The translations under genes and the position numbers were made by a program. A DNA stretch of 64,000 bases from CAYMCO01 sp964388955. Its GTDB lineage: Bacteria > Chloroflexota > Anaerolineae > Anaerolineales > E44-bin32. The stretch is from contig CAYMCO010000018.1 of the NCBI GenBank assembly GCA_964388955.1, positions 1 through 64,000 on the forward strand, written 5' to 3'. This document shows, piece by piece, positions 26,201 through 34,787 of this stretch. The notes below the pieces were generated by a model. That model searched no databases. It saw only the letters and a program-made list of their open reading frames with translations, and was not told where the DNA came from. Numbering within the stretch: position 1 is the stretch's first letter; each line of letters starts with the position of its first letter.

Positions 26201-28363
26201 CGGATAGGCAAGCGGAAGGCGCGAAATGCTCCATATCGAGCGTTGGCTTGGAAGGATGATGTAGTCAGTAGATCCGAGAGTCTCGAGAAACATCGCCCTC
26301 TTGTTTTCATCGTCCCCCCAGCGCACCTCCATCGTGAGCCCGCGGTACAGCCCGCCGAAAGGGTCCCGGCCGTCGATCCGCAGCGGCAGCCCCTCATCCC
26401 AGCTTTCATTGGCGATCGTTGAACCCGCCAGAGGCAGCGGCGGGCCCTTGTCCAGATCAAGGGTCAAGAAATAGGAAGTCCCCTCATTAATCTCGGTCGG
26501 GCCAAATGGGATGCGCATCAGGGTTCCCTGCTGCGCCCCGGCCTGCCCGCCGATTTCGGCCGAAGCCTCCCCCATCCGGTCTTGTCCCTCCGGATCCTGG
26601 GAGAGGGTCACATGCAGGCGCCGGGTTTCCGCGCCCTCGAATGACCCGGCATCCAATTCCAGGCGGATCGCGGTCAGCTCCCCGGAGATATGAGGGTTGA
26701 AGCGCAGCACGAGAGGAGCCCCGCCGGCCAGGGTCGAGCCGTAGGGGACGGGGATGGGTTCGCCCCGGAGGCCGGAAGAGGTTGCGATATCCAAATTAGC
26801 TGCTGCGGGGACATTGTCGAAGATCCAGCGGGAAGCGCGCAATCGCGTGTTCTCTTCGCCATAGACAGCGGCCACAAATCCTGAGGCCCAGAAAATCGTC
26901 CCGGCCAAGACCCCCGCCCCCAGCAGCGCAGCCGCCGGCCTGCCCAGCCGCGCCGTGGCGGCCGGATGCCCCTCAACGGGCACCCCCGGGTGGGGGCTCG
27001 CCTTTCGCCACATTTCCCACAGCCCCCACGCGGCGAACAGGCACAGGAAAGGATAGATGGGCAGAAAATAGCGCACAGATTTGACCCAGCGGGTGCCCAT
27101 GAAGAGGAAGTATCCGCCCGCCCAGACCAGGGGGAGCACGTGCCTCTGGAAAGCCTTCTTTCCCTTGACGGTCCGCCAAGCGGCCCACGCCAATGCTCCC
27201 CAGGCGGTCAGCCCCAGCGGCAGCCCAAGCCCCCAAAGCACGATATTGGTGAAGGGAAAAATGATCGGGGTCCGATCTGTCCATTGCTCGCCGGGCGGCC
27301 CCGCCCCAACTCCGCGCGACTCGCTCGCGGCCACTTTCATGCTGTCCACCCAATCCGGGTTGAGATGCAGGGTGAACGGTGACGTATCCCCCGTCTCGGC
27401 GCGGAAAGACATGGGCTGGGTGAGCCGGAAGGTGAGCACCGCGCCGGCCATCGCCAGCGCCAGCAGCGCGAGCACGCCCCATGTCCGGCGATTTTCGCCT
27501 CTATCGCGCGCCGGCCACAGATCCCGGTTGGCGATCGCGGCGGCGAGCACGATTATTCCGCCAAGCGGCAACAGGTTGACTCGAGAGGCCATGGCCATGC
27601 CGAAGGCGACGCCGAACAGGATGTACCAGGGCCAAGCGCCCAGGCGCGCCCGCCAATCGCAGCTCAGCGGTTCTGCCACTGGCACCGGCCCCTCCGGAAA
27701 TCGCCCCGATACTGGTCTTTGGTGTGCCCCGATGCGGACGGCGAAGTACATCGCCGCCACGGCGAACAGGGATGCGAAGTTGTCGACCGTCATGAAGTGC
27801 GACTGCTGGATCTGCAGCACGGCCAGGGCGCTGAACGCCGAGGCGAGCAGGCCCACCCTATGGGAGAATAGCTCCCTGCCGATGAGGTAAAGGAGCAGCA
27901 GGATTACGGTGTCCGCCAGGGCGGAGAGCCGCCTGCCGACGATGCGCAGCTCGCCATAGCCCGTATGGCCCGTGATCTCCGCCACCGAGCGGATAATGAT
28001 CAACGGCCACTGTCCCCATCGCAGGCGGTTGTCGGGCCCGGGCTCCCCGGGCGATCCGTCGAAGGCGTATTTCTGATACGGGCTGAGCGGGGACAAGCGC
28101 GTGTTGAAGTATCCACCGAGTGAGTTCGGAAGGTGCATTTGGGTCAGCGTGCTGGTAAGTCCATATTCATCCGGATGCAGGTCGGCGCCCTCGTTCCAAT
28201 TCACGAAGCGGAACCGGAAAGAGACTCCCAGAGCGATGCATCCGACCAGGAGCAGGCCCAGAAGCAGGCCGAACGCCCCCCGCCCGCCCGCTCGATTTCC
28301 GCCATCCCCGGAGCCTACGGCCGCATGAAGGGTAGGAATCTCAGCCCTCACCCACACCCTCAC
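23243..28363 (-). CDS. Giant fusion: GT39-like glycosyltransferase plus DUF2298 (Chlor_Arch_YYY) membrane protein
   Basis: A 1706-residue polytopic membrane protein. The N-terminal half looks like a PMT/ArnT-type glycosyltransferase of GT39 layout: an acidic loop (LHPDEYGLTSTL) after helix one, then about ten helices and a soluble domain (about 510-830). The second half, from about 900, matches the DUF2298/Chlor_Arch_YYY family: EKPMDFAYLNAVIKSSSFPP, NYYYFGYVLVGMP, FTFLYGDLHAHMISFPLTAL and NTVFKFYLQAWVLFG. That family is known mostly from Chloroflexi and some archaea and is thought to be a membrane glycosyltransferase-like protein. The start is a GTG. The following gene (28440) is a second copy of the DUF2298 half. 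Lipid-linked sugar transfer at the cell surface is inference. Confidence 0.87.
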   Translation of the reverse strand: MRVWVRAEIPTLHAAVGSGDGGNRAGGRGAFGLLLGLLLVGCIALGVSFRFRFVNWNEGADLHPDEYGLTSTLTQMHLPNSLGGYFNTRLSPLSPYQKYAFDGSPGEPGPDNRLRWGQWPLIIIRSVAEITGHTGYGELRIVGRRLSALADTVILLLLYLIGRELFSHRVGLLASAFSALAVLQIQQSHFMTVDNFASLFAVAAMYFAVRIGAHQRPVSGRFPEGPVPVAEPLSCDWRARLGAWPWYILFGVAFGMAMASRVNLLPLGGIIVLAAAIANRDLWPARDRGENRRTWGVLALLALAMAGAVLTFRLTQPMSFRAETGDTSPFTLHLNPDWVDSMKVAASESRGVGAGPPGEQWTDRTPIIFPFTNIVLWGLGLPLGLTAWGALAWAAWRTVKGKKAFQRHVLPLVWAGGYFLFMGTRWVKSVRYFLPIYPFLCLFAAWGLWEMWRKASPHPGVPVEGHPAATARLGRPAAALLGAGVLAGTIFWASGFVAAVYGEENTRLRASRWIFDNVPAAANLDIATSSGLRGEPIPVPYGSTLAGGAPLVLRFNPHISGELTAIRLELDAGSFEGAETRRLHVTLSQDPEGQDRMGEASAEIGGQAGAQQGTLMRIPFGPTEINEGTSYFLTLDLDKGPPLPLAGSTIANESWDEGLPLRIDGRDPFGGLYRGLTMEVRWGDDENKRAMFLETLGSTDYIILPSQRSIWSISRLPLAYPMTMEYYRALFDGRLGFDLVATFDAPIRLGDLIVSDVAGAVSWGTPPRLPVFNRNPLAAEEAFSVYDHAPVWIFKKRANFSMARAREILGSVDLAQVVPQGPREASRVPANLLMLPGEAWDHMRAGGTWSRLFPGDNPLNRWPGLAVIVWWLAIGIIGLAAFPITRRVFPGLGNHSYPLARIFGLLLLGWVVWILGSLGVTPSRWLILAAFIAMSGISALLVWRGRSGLVGMLRRNGRYLFSVELLALGCFGLMLAIRLGNPDLWHPFKGGEKPMDFAYLNAVIKSSSFPPYDPWFAGGYINYYYFGYVLVGMPIKLLGIDPAVAYNLVLPSLFSLMGLGVYTVASELAAGRDSARGGPGPRAVVAGLGAVAAVLLLGNLGSVKLLVDALVAVGRGAGSTAFGAWGALRGLWMTLVGGARLPIPLDQWYWNPSRAIPPGAGESGAPITEFPFFTFLYGDLHAHMISFPLTALALAWALSWALGMRRGAIVNRRSWWFGLAAGGWIIGSLRPTNTWDLPLYLLLGGLAAFAGPFLRTRKVSKRRLAEGIAAVIVLVGIGFLAFLPYSYWYGQGYTSVELWGGSRTPLGPYLLIHGLFLLVITGWLVAETRQWLADTPVSSLRRLRPYFKSVLGAFLGMGLLVVLLTVAGYSIALVALPLLAWTGILFLRPGLSLRKRCALLLVAGALGLTILVEVVVLNGDVGRMNTVFKFYLQAWVLFGVASGAALAWLWGLIQDWGVRWRKGLIAAIALVALGAALYPLTATPAKIMDRMDPSAPHTLDGMAYMRHSVQFELGEPIDLSQDYRAIWWMREHVIGSPVIVEASVPEYHWGSRYSVYTGLPTVLGWNWHQRQQRASVGDAPIWSRQAEISEFYTTDSIEGAMEFLRKYDVRYVIVGELERVYYASVGPCIATEDPTEPVDCDLTGRPYGMVTPSVPIEDCEPFNPGEGESRLRCPTHGLEKFDRMLSQGLLAVAYDGGQTLIYQVVQ

Positions 28364-28439
28364 TGCGCATCCAGCCGGTTTCTTGATTCAACCTGACCCA
28401 CACCTTCCCCATACGTATGACCGCCGCTCCGAATTCGGC

Positions 28440-31058
28440 TCAGCGCTGGTAGATCCGAACCTCGCCCGATTCAAAGACTTTTCGCATGTGGCGCTCGAAC
28501 TTTGCATCATCGACCGGCCCATACCAATCTCTCTCCAGCGGGCTGGTGATCACATACTCCACGTTGTACTTCTCGAGCAGCCCACTCGCAACCTCCCAAT
28601 CACGCGTCCGGTAGATGGCCTCGATGTCCTGGATCCTGCCCGCCACTTCTTCGAAACCAGACCCCCGCCACTGACTCTCGTGGTTGATCCAGCCCATGAG
28701 CGTGGGATTACCAGTGGCCATGGAGATACGGGAGGAGCGACCCTCGATCCAGTACGCTCCCTTCGTGCCTTCCAAGATGACCGCTGAGCCCTGGGCGTTC
28801 TCCCGCAACCACTTGATGGCGGACCAGTCGTCGGCGTATTGACGGGCGAAATACGCCATCCCATCCAAAGTCATCGATCCATTAAACCCCCCTGTGACGG
28901 TCTCCACCGTCCCTGCGGTATATACCAGCCCGAGAGCGGCCGCCAGACCGGTGGCGACCAGCAGCGCCCACTCCCCTCGCCCTCGCCTTCCCTGCCAGGA
29001 ATACCAGAGGCCAAACGCCGTCGCCGTGCCCCACACGGCCCAGACCTGGAAATAGAACTTGAAGATAGTGTTCATGCGGGTTCCGAAGTTGTCGCGCAGG
29101 TAGAGATATTCGGGGCCGATGAGCAGCAGACCGCCGGTGAAGACCAACAGCAGGGCCATCACGACCGGAACCGCGGCGGAACAGGTGGCAGTGCTCACCA
29201 CCCCCCTTTTTCGCCTATCTGCACTCCCAACCGCCCTCGCGTTCCCCCCGCACCGCGCCACCAGCCCGATGATCAGCGATCCCGCAAGCCCGATCACCGC
29301 GGCAGGGATGAGGGTCGAAAGGCCGGCCACCAGCCGCCGCTGCACGATCAGGCCGATCGCCTCTCGGGGCGAAAAGGGCGCGATGCTGGCGTAGATCGGC
29401 CCCGCGCCCGCCCCATTCCCCAGGGCAACAACAGCCAAGAGAAGCGCAGCCAGAACCAGCAGGATGACCACACCGCCCCCGATGCCGGCCCCCAGTCTCA
29501 AATTGAGCGCCCCCCGGTGACGGCGCGCGGCAACGGCGACCATCAGCCCCGCCCCTGGCAGCAGCGGCGCAAACATAACCACCATCTGCCGGAAGCGCGT
29601 CGGATAAACGAGGTTGGGCAGGATCCCTCTAGCCTGCGATTGAAAACCCGCGTAGAAGGGCAGGTATAGCAGGAACGCACCCGCCAGTATGGCGCCGAGC
29701 ATGGCGAGCAATCGGCGCCAATCGGCGATCAGGGGCCCCCAGCCGCGCCCCATGGCGTGGCCCGTCGCCAGCGCGGCCGCGAGCAGAAACCAGTAGACTG
29801 GAAAATCCCAGAAATTGAGAAAGGCCACACCTCCGAGTATAAGGCTGGAGAATGCGATCCGGCCGGCGTTGCCTTTCACAGAATCCAGGATGGATCCCAT
29901 GGTTTTGGGCCGGTCCCGGCCCCAGAGCATCCAGTCGTAAGCCAAAGCCATGGCCAGAAAGACGAAGGGCAAGGCGAGGACGTGGGGATGCATGTCCCCG
30001 AGCAGGAAGGAGAAGGCCGGAAACTCATCGATGGCCTCGGTCTCCACGCCGACGAGGTTGCGATCGTGGATCACGCGTGAGGCGAAAAACCAATTCTCCA
30101 TCCCGATATGGAACGCCCCGCTCCCTCCCGCGGGTAATGGATCGAGCCGCTTGAGGTCCAACCATGTCCAGAAATCGAGCCAGCCGGTCCGGATCCCCGG
30201 CTCGGTGGCGGAACCTTCGGCCGCCTGGCTTGCGCCTTCCTCCCCCGGTCCCGCGTATCCGTAATACACCACCGGCACCTGCAGATCCGCCAGGTAGCCA
30301 TTGTCGTGCGCCAGTTCGAGGCAGCCGTACAGGTTGCCGACCAGCAGTATGATAGCGGGCGCCATCAGACCGGGCCAGAAGGAGCGCAGCAGGTTCGGCC
30401 CTGGGAGCGAGCGAGCTGTAAGTTTCTGTCGCGCCTGGGCGATGAGATTTGATGCCATCCCGGCGGAGGAGAGAGCCGTGAGCGCAAAGAGCGTCGCCAG
30501 GCCCAGGTTGAAGGCGGTCCCCGAAGGAGTTGCAGTTGCGAGCGCCAGGGCGGCGACCATGATATAGCCAAAGTGATAGTAGCTGATGGCATACCCCGAC
30601 AGCCAGGCGTCATGTGCCGGGAAGGAGCCCGAGCGCAGGATGGCGTTGAGGAGCATGAATTCCATGGGCTTTTCGGTTCCCAGGATCTCTGGCGTGTGGG
30701 CGCGCACGTATGCGAAGGCGGTGAAGGCAAGCAAGAAGAGCATCTCGACGGCAAGGACGTAGCGGCGGTTGTCCCCCATCCAAGCGCGCAGCTCCCTCAT
30801 CCGCCGCACGCCCAAACAGAATACGCCGCCGGCAGCCATGATGGCCGCCGACGCAGCCAACCCGCCGGCGTCCATCCGCATGAAACCCAGGCTCCCCAGC
30901 GCCCAGAAGAGGTAGCTGACTGCCAGACATCCCACAAGCTTGGAGAGCGAGTAACCGCGGTCCGGCAGCGAGCGGAAGAATCGATAGGTCAGCGGCCACG
31001 CCAACCAGCCAGCGATCACGATGGTTGCATACCAGCGGATACACAAGATCAGTGTCAC
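28440..31058 (-). CDS. DUF2298 (Chlor_Arch_YYY) membrane protein
   Basis: An 872-residue protein of about 15-17 transmembrane helices, paralogous to the C-terminal half of the protein encoded at 23243. Shared blocks are EKPMEFMLLNAILRSGSFPA, ISYYHFGYIMVAAL, FSFLLGDMHPHVLALPFVFL and NTIFKFYFQVWAVWG. The C-terminal soluble part carries LLEKYNVEYVITSPLERDWY, matching FLRKYDVRYVIVGELERVYY in the neighbour. The conserved GDxHxH motif suggests a catalytic or metal-binding site outside or at the membrane face. It starts with GTG and lies 76 bp before the giant gene, in the same transcription direction. Confidence 0.88.
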   Translation of the reverse strand: MTLILCIRWYATIVIAGWLAWPLTYRFFRSLPDRGYSLSKLVGCLAVSYLFWALGSLGFMRMDAGGLAASAAIMAAGGVFCLGVRRMRELRAWMGDNRRYVLAVEMLFLLAFTAFAYVRAHTPEILGTEKPMEFMLLNAILRSGSFPAHDAWLSGYAISYYHFGYIMVAALALATATPSGTAFNLGLATLFALTALSSAGMASNLIAQARQKLTARSLPGPNLLRSFWPGLMAPAIILLVGNLYGCLELAHDNGYLADLQVPVVYYGYAGPGEEGASQAAEGSATEPGIRTGWLDFWTWLDLKRLDPLPAGGSGAFHIGMENWFFASRVIHDRNLVGVETEAIDEFPAFSFLLGDMHPHVLALPFVFLAMALAYDWMLWGRDRPKTMGSILDSVKGNAGRIAFSSLILGGVAFLNFWDFPVYWFLLAAALATGHAMGRGWGPLIADWRRLLAMLGAILAGAFLLYLPFYAGFQSQARGILPNLVYPTRFRQMVVMFAPLLPGAGLMVAVAARRHRGALNLRLGAGIGGGVVILLVLAALLLAVVALGNGAGAGPIYASIAPFSPREAIGLIVQRRLVAGLSTLIPAAVIGLAGSLIIGLVARCGGNARAVGSADRRKRGVVSTATCSAAVPVVMALLLVFTGGLLLIGPEYLYLRDNFGTRMNTIFKFYFQVWAVWGTATAFGLWYSWQGRRGRGEWALLVATGLAAALGLVYTAGTVETVTGGFNGSMTLDGMAYFARQYADDWSAIKWLRENAQGSAVILEGTKGAYWIEGRSSRISMATGNPTLMGWINHESQWRGSGFEEVAGRIQDIEAIYRTRDWEVASGLLEKYNVEYVITSPLERDWYGPVDDAKFERHMRKVFESGEVRIYQR

Positions 31059-31259
31059 AAGTCAGTCACGCCTCCGCCTCTTGATGTCCAGCGGTGGTCC
31101 AGGCCCAACAATGTACCGATGACCGGAAATTTGTCAACCCGCTGATTTGGGGGGGAGACCCCTCTCGGATGGGCCCCAGGAGTTCGACGCCGCCTGCTTT
31201 CCCGCTCGCTTCGCTCGCGGCCATCAGCAAGCTGATGGACTCCAAAGCTCCTGTCTGTC

Positions 31260-31320
31260 GCCCGCCGATCGCCGAGTGGGGGCGCACGGCCGTGCGCCCC
31301 TACATAAGCCCAGCCGTGGG
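31260..31320. repeat. GC-rich palindromic repeat, copy 1
   Basis: It begins with CGCCCGCCGATCGCCGA-like sequence and contains a perfect 22-base palindrome, GGGGCGCACGG mirrored by CCGTGCGCCCC (31279-31300), then a CCCAGCCGTGGG hairpin. The same order of parts recurs at 31638-31705. Confidence 0.85.
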
Positions 31321-31515
31321 AACCGCGCCCTCATTTGCCCACGCATCGAGCCCGCGGGGGGCTATCCCCAACGGGGCGTGAGAATTCGCGGTTTCGGTGC
31401 AAATGCGTACAATTGGGGGCATGAAACAGAAGAAGAGCCACGTCCCCGTGTTCAAGCCGTACCTGATGGGGTAGCTGCAGCTGCCGACGGATCTTCTCCC
31501 TCGAAAACCCCATAT

Positions 31516-31544
31516 GTAGAGACGCCCCGGCGGGGCGTCTCTAC
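31516..31544. repeat. Perfect 13-bp hairpin repeat
   Basis: GTAGAGACGCCCC pairs with GGGGCGTCTCTAC around a 3-base loop. It is a different sequence from the flanking repeats but has the same layout, TAC at both ends. Confidence 0.85.
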
Positions 31545-31637
31545 ACTGTCCCGCCATCCGTGGGCCAGGCGCAGGAAGAGTGAAGGGGAGCCCGGGCTAC
31601 ATGTCGACGGTGGGCGGCGTCTTCGCTCCCGCCTGCC

Positions 31638-31705
31638 GCCCGCCGATCGCCGAACTCGCGAGTAGGGCCGCACGGCCGTGCGCCCCTATAGAAACCCAGC
31701 CGTGG
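31638..31705. repeat. GC-rich palindromic repeat, copy 2
   Basis: A second copy of the element at 31260-31320. It shares CGCCCGCCGATCGCCGA, the GCACGGCCGTGC core and the AACCCAGCCGTGGG tail. The central palindrome has one extra C, so it is no longer perfect. Confidence 0.8.
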
Positions 31706-31717
31706 GCCGAACGGCGT

Positions 31718-32884
31718 CTACTCCGCCTTGACCGCCGTCCAGGTATCCGCGAAGATCTCAGCGCCTTCCATATCGCGCTGCTGCCACTGCAGGCGGGCGC
31801 GCGTGTCCTGGTCCACCAGCGCTCCGACGGCATTCATCACGTCATAGTATTCCTGGCTCAGCAGCGGCGCCGACGCCAGGTTGGGCGTGAAGCCGAAGGT
31901 CCAGTCCGTCAACTGTGCCCCGATTTCCGGATCCAGCAGATAGTTGATCCACACATGCGCGGTGTACGGATGCGGCGCGTCGGCCGGGATCACCATGTTA
32001 TCCTGCCAGATCACCCCGCCCTCCTGCGGGATGAAGTAGCGGATGTTCTCGTTGTCCAGATACGCCAGCGCGGCCGCGAAGCCCCAGGAACCCGCCAGGT
32101 GAACCTCCTCCGCCGCCAGCGTGCGGATGAAGTTCTCCGAGTCGTACCCCGCAATGCAATCCTTCTGGGATCGCAGCAGGTCCAGAACCTGCTGGTGCAC
32201 TTCTGGGTCGGTGTTGTTCACATCGTAGCCGAGGTACAGCAGCGCCATGCTGATGGTCTCCCGGGGGTCGTCCAGCATGGAAACAAAGCCGCGGTGCTCG
32301 CAGAGCTTGTCATGGTCAAAGACCACGTCGTAGCTCGTCGGCGCCTCGGGGTAGAACTTCGCGTTGTATGCCAGGCCGGTGGTGCTCCACTGGTAGGGCA
32401 GGCTGTAGGTGTTGTCCGGGTCATAGTACATGCCCAAGCTCTGCGGATCGAGGTTCACATGATTGGGGATCCACGCCAGGTTCAATGGCTGGAGCGCGCC
32501 CCCATCGCTCATGACCTTGACCGCGTAGTCGGTGGGAATGGAGACATCATATCCGCTGCCGCCGGCCATGATCTTGGCAATCGCTTCCTCGTTGCTTGTG
32601 TAGAGATCCATCACCACGTCAACGCCGCACTCCTCTTCGAACTGGGTGATGATGTCCTCATCGATGTAATCCGCCCAGTTGAAGAAGTTGAGCGTGTCGG
32701 ATAGCTGGCTCGGATCCCCACAGCGCCCGGATACAGCCATTTCCTCCGTGGGCATCTGTTCCTCTGTCGGCGCCATCGCCTCGGTGGGCGCAGGGGGCTC
32801 GGTTGCCGGCGCGCCGCAAGCCGAAAGGATCAACGCCAAGCTGAGCACGCTCACGATGATAGGTTTCCGCTGGTTTCGTTTCAT
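31718..32884 (-). CDS. potD: Polyamine-type ABC transporter substrate-binding lipoprotein
   Basis: About 388 residues. The start at 32884 follows GGAGG at 8 bases and gives a lipoprotein signal ending LALILSACG (Cys about 22). The mature part has the extracellular solute-binding fold of PotD/PotF: NFFNWADYIDEDIITQFEEECG, then SGYDVSIPTDYAVKVM and AYLDNENIRYFIPQEGGVIW. A Pro/Glu/Thr linker joins lipid anchor and domain. It is the last gene of the potABCD run, 115 bp after potC. Spermidine or putrescine are the usual ligands; other amines or amino-compounds are possible. Confidence 0.94.
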   Translation of the reverse strand: MKRNQRKPIIVSVLSLALILSACGAPATEPPAPTEAMAPTEEQMPTEEMAVSGRCGDPSQLSDTLNFFNWADYIDEDIITQFEEECGVDVVMDLYTSNEEAIAKIMAGGSGYDVSIPTDYAVKVMSDGGALQPLNLAWIPNHVNLDPQSLGMYYDPDNTYSLPYQWSTTGLAYNAKFYPEAPTSYDVVFDHDKLCEHRGFVSMLDDPRETISMALLYLGYDVNNTDPEVHQQVLDLLRSQKDCIAGYDSENFIRTLAAEEVHLAGSWGFAAALAYLDNENIRYFIPQEGGVIWQDNMVIPADAPHPYTAHVWINYLLDPEIGAQLTDWTFGFTPNLASAPLLSQEYYDVMNAVGALVDQDTRARLQWQQRDMEGAEIFADTWTAVKAE

Positions 32885-32999
32885 CTCCTGATCCTCCTTC
32901 TCCTCCGGTAGTTCCCGATTGTGGTCGGACCAAAACGACAATGATTATCCGTCAAAACCCACCTCCTCTCGAACCAATTTTGGATCCTGCTATCCCTTT

Positions 33000-33884
33000 C
33001 TACAACTGCTGATTCCGCCTGCGCTGCAAGATCTGCGAGCCCACCACAAGCAGAGACGAAAAGACCAGCATGATAGTCGATATGGCGTTAATCTCCGGAC
33101 TGATCGCGCGCCTCACGCGGCCAAAAACCTCGATGGGCAGGGTTGTCGCGCCCGGTCCGGTGACGAAAAAGGTGATAACGAAGTTGTCCAGAGACAGCGT
33201 AAACGCGAGCAGGGCCCCCGCCACGATCCCGGGCATGATGAGCGGCAGGGTGACCCGCCGGAAGGTGACCCACTCGTTTGCCCCCAAGTCTTGGGCGGCC
33301 TCCTCCAGGGATCGGGGGAAATCTTTCAGACTGGTGCGCACTACGACAGATACGAAGGCGATGTTGAAGGCGATGTGGGCGGCAGTGATGGTCACCAGGC
33401 CCGTCCGGACCGCGGAGTCGCCCGAGAGGCTGAGCGCATCGTTGATGGCGCCGAAGGTGAGCGAGAAGAACGCCAGCAGGGAGACCCCCGTGACCACCTC
33501 CGGCGCGATCACCGGTAGGTACAGCAGGCCGTCATAGATCTTCCGGAAGGGGAATCGGAAGCGTTCCATGGCGATGGCGGTCATCGTGCCCAGCGCGGTG
33601 GCCGCGAGCGTGGAGATCACAGCCACAATCAGGGTATGTTCGGTCGATGAGATGATGGAGCGGCTGCTCAAGAGGGAGGCATACCACTTGGTGGTGAATC
33701 CCTCCCAGCGAGCCCCCAACCGCGATTCGTTGAAGGAAAAGAGCACCAGTATCAGGATGGGCAGGTACAGGAACAAGTATGCGACTACCGCGTTGACCCG
33801 CAGGGCGCGCTTCCCCCACCGGGCAAATCGGTCGCGCCGGCCTTTGCGGCCAGTCCTTCCCCGGGCCCTCCCCTGCGCTTCCAT
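33000..33884 (-). CDS. potC: Polyamine-type ABC transporter permease PotC
   Basis: Two hundred and ninety-four residues, six transmembrane helices, and the inner-membrane EAA loop at DFPRSLEEAAQDLGANEWVT. The N-terminal tail is long and basic. Its ATG follows the potB stop codon directly, with no gap, so it is translationally coupled. It forms the membrane channel with PotB. Confidence 0.94.
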   Translation of the reverse strand: MEAQGRARGRTGRKGRRDRFARWGKRALRVNAVVAYLFLYLPILILVLFSFNESRLGARWEGFTTKWYASLLSSRSIISSTEHTLIVAVISTLAATALGTMTAIAMERFRFPFRKIYDGLLYLPVIAPEVVTGVSLLAFFSLTFGAINDALSLSGDSAVRTGLVTITAAHIAFNIAFVSVVVRTSLKDFPRSLEEAAQDLGANEWVTFRRVTLPLIMPGIVAGALLAFTLSLDNFVITFFVTGPGATTLPIEVFGRVRRAISPEINAISTIMLVFSSLLVVGSQILQRRRNQQL

Positions 33885-34754
33885 CTAGGCCTCCCTCCGG
33901 CTTTCCGAGAAGATGTAATACGCGATCCCCATCATCAGCAGCAGGATGAAGACCGTCCCGATGGCCGCTCCGAAGGGCCAATCAAACGCGGATCCGAATT
34001 GGAGCGCCAGCAGGTTGGCGACCATCATGACCTTGCCGCCGCCCAAGATCACCGGCACGACGAAGTCCCCGATCGCCATGACGAACACCAACGCGCCCCC
34101 CGCCGCGATCCCGGGAAAGGTGAGCGGCAGATACACGCGCGTGAAGACCCGCAGATAGTCGGCGCCCAGATCCTGCGCCGCCTCCACATAAGAATAGTTG
34201 AAGCGATCCATCGAGGCGTAGAGCGGAAGCACCATGAAGGGGAGCCCGCCGTACAGCAGGCCGATGATGACCGCGAAGGGGCTATTCATGAGTGGGACCG
34301 GCGGCAAACCCAATGACCCCAGGATCGTGGTGTTGATGAAACCAGTGTTGCCCAGGATGAATTTCCATGCGTAGATGCGCACCAGGAAGTTCGTCCAGAA
34401 GGGGAGGATGACCAAGAAGATCAATAGATTGCGGGTGACCGGCTTCTGACGGGAAATGAAGAAGGCCAGCGGGTAGCTGATCAGGAGGGTGAGGAGCACA
34501 GTGAGGATGCCCCACCAGAACGTGCGCAGGAAGATGATGACGAAATCGTTAATCAGGCGAGCGTTGGGATCGAACTGAAAGAGCTTCCGATAGCCGTCCA
34601 GCGTGAAGTCCCAGATCACCCCCCCGCCCAGCCGGCTGGTCAAGAAGCTGTAGATGACCATCAGGATATAAGGCACGACATAGATCAGGACAAGCCATGC
34701 CGCACCCGGCAGCACGAGTGTGAGCAGGACTCCCCGCCTTCGGCCCTTCAGCAC
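33885..34754 (-). CDS. potB: Polyamine-type ABC transporter permease PotB
   Basis: Two hundred and eighty-nine residues with six transmembrane helices. The EAA loop reads SYVEAAQDLGADYLRVFTRVYLPL. The pattern RLINDFVIIFLRTFWWGILTVLLT matches PotB/PotH. It lies 33 bp after potA and abuts potC. Confidence 0.94.
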   Translation of the reverse strand: MLKGRRRGVLLTLVLPGAAWLVLIYVVPYILMVIYSFLTSRLGGGVIWDFTLDGYRKLFQFDPNARLINDFVIIFLRTFWWGILTVLLTLLISYPLAFFISRQKPVTRNLLIFLVILPFWTNFLVRIYAWKFILGNTGFINTTILGSLGLPPVPLMNSPFAVIIGLLYGGLPFMVLPLYASMDRFNYSYVEAAQDLGADYLRVFTRVYLPLTFPGIAAGGALVFVMAIGDFVVPVILGGGKVMMVANLLALQFGSAFDWPFGAAIGTVFILLLMMGIAYYIFSESRREA

Positions 34755-34787
34755 ACAAACCTCCTCAGCATACCCGCGCGCGTGCGC

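Larger units (their letters stand above)
31059..31717. other. Repeat-filled intergenic region
   Basis: About 660 bp between the DUF2298 genes and the polyamine transporter, with no supported gene. It holds at least three palindromic elements, listed separately at 31260, 31516 and 31638. Confidence 0.7.

Noticed and set aside
23657..26422. A 921-codon open frame on the plus strand
   Set aside because: It lies opposite the giant DUF2298 gene, has a Gln/Arg/His/Pro-rich composition typical of antisense frames in GC-rich DNA, and has no motif.
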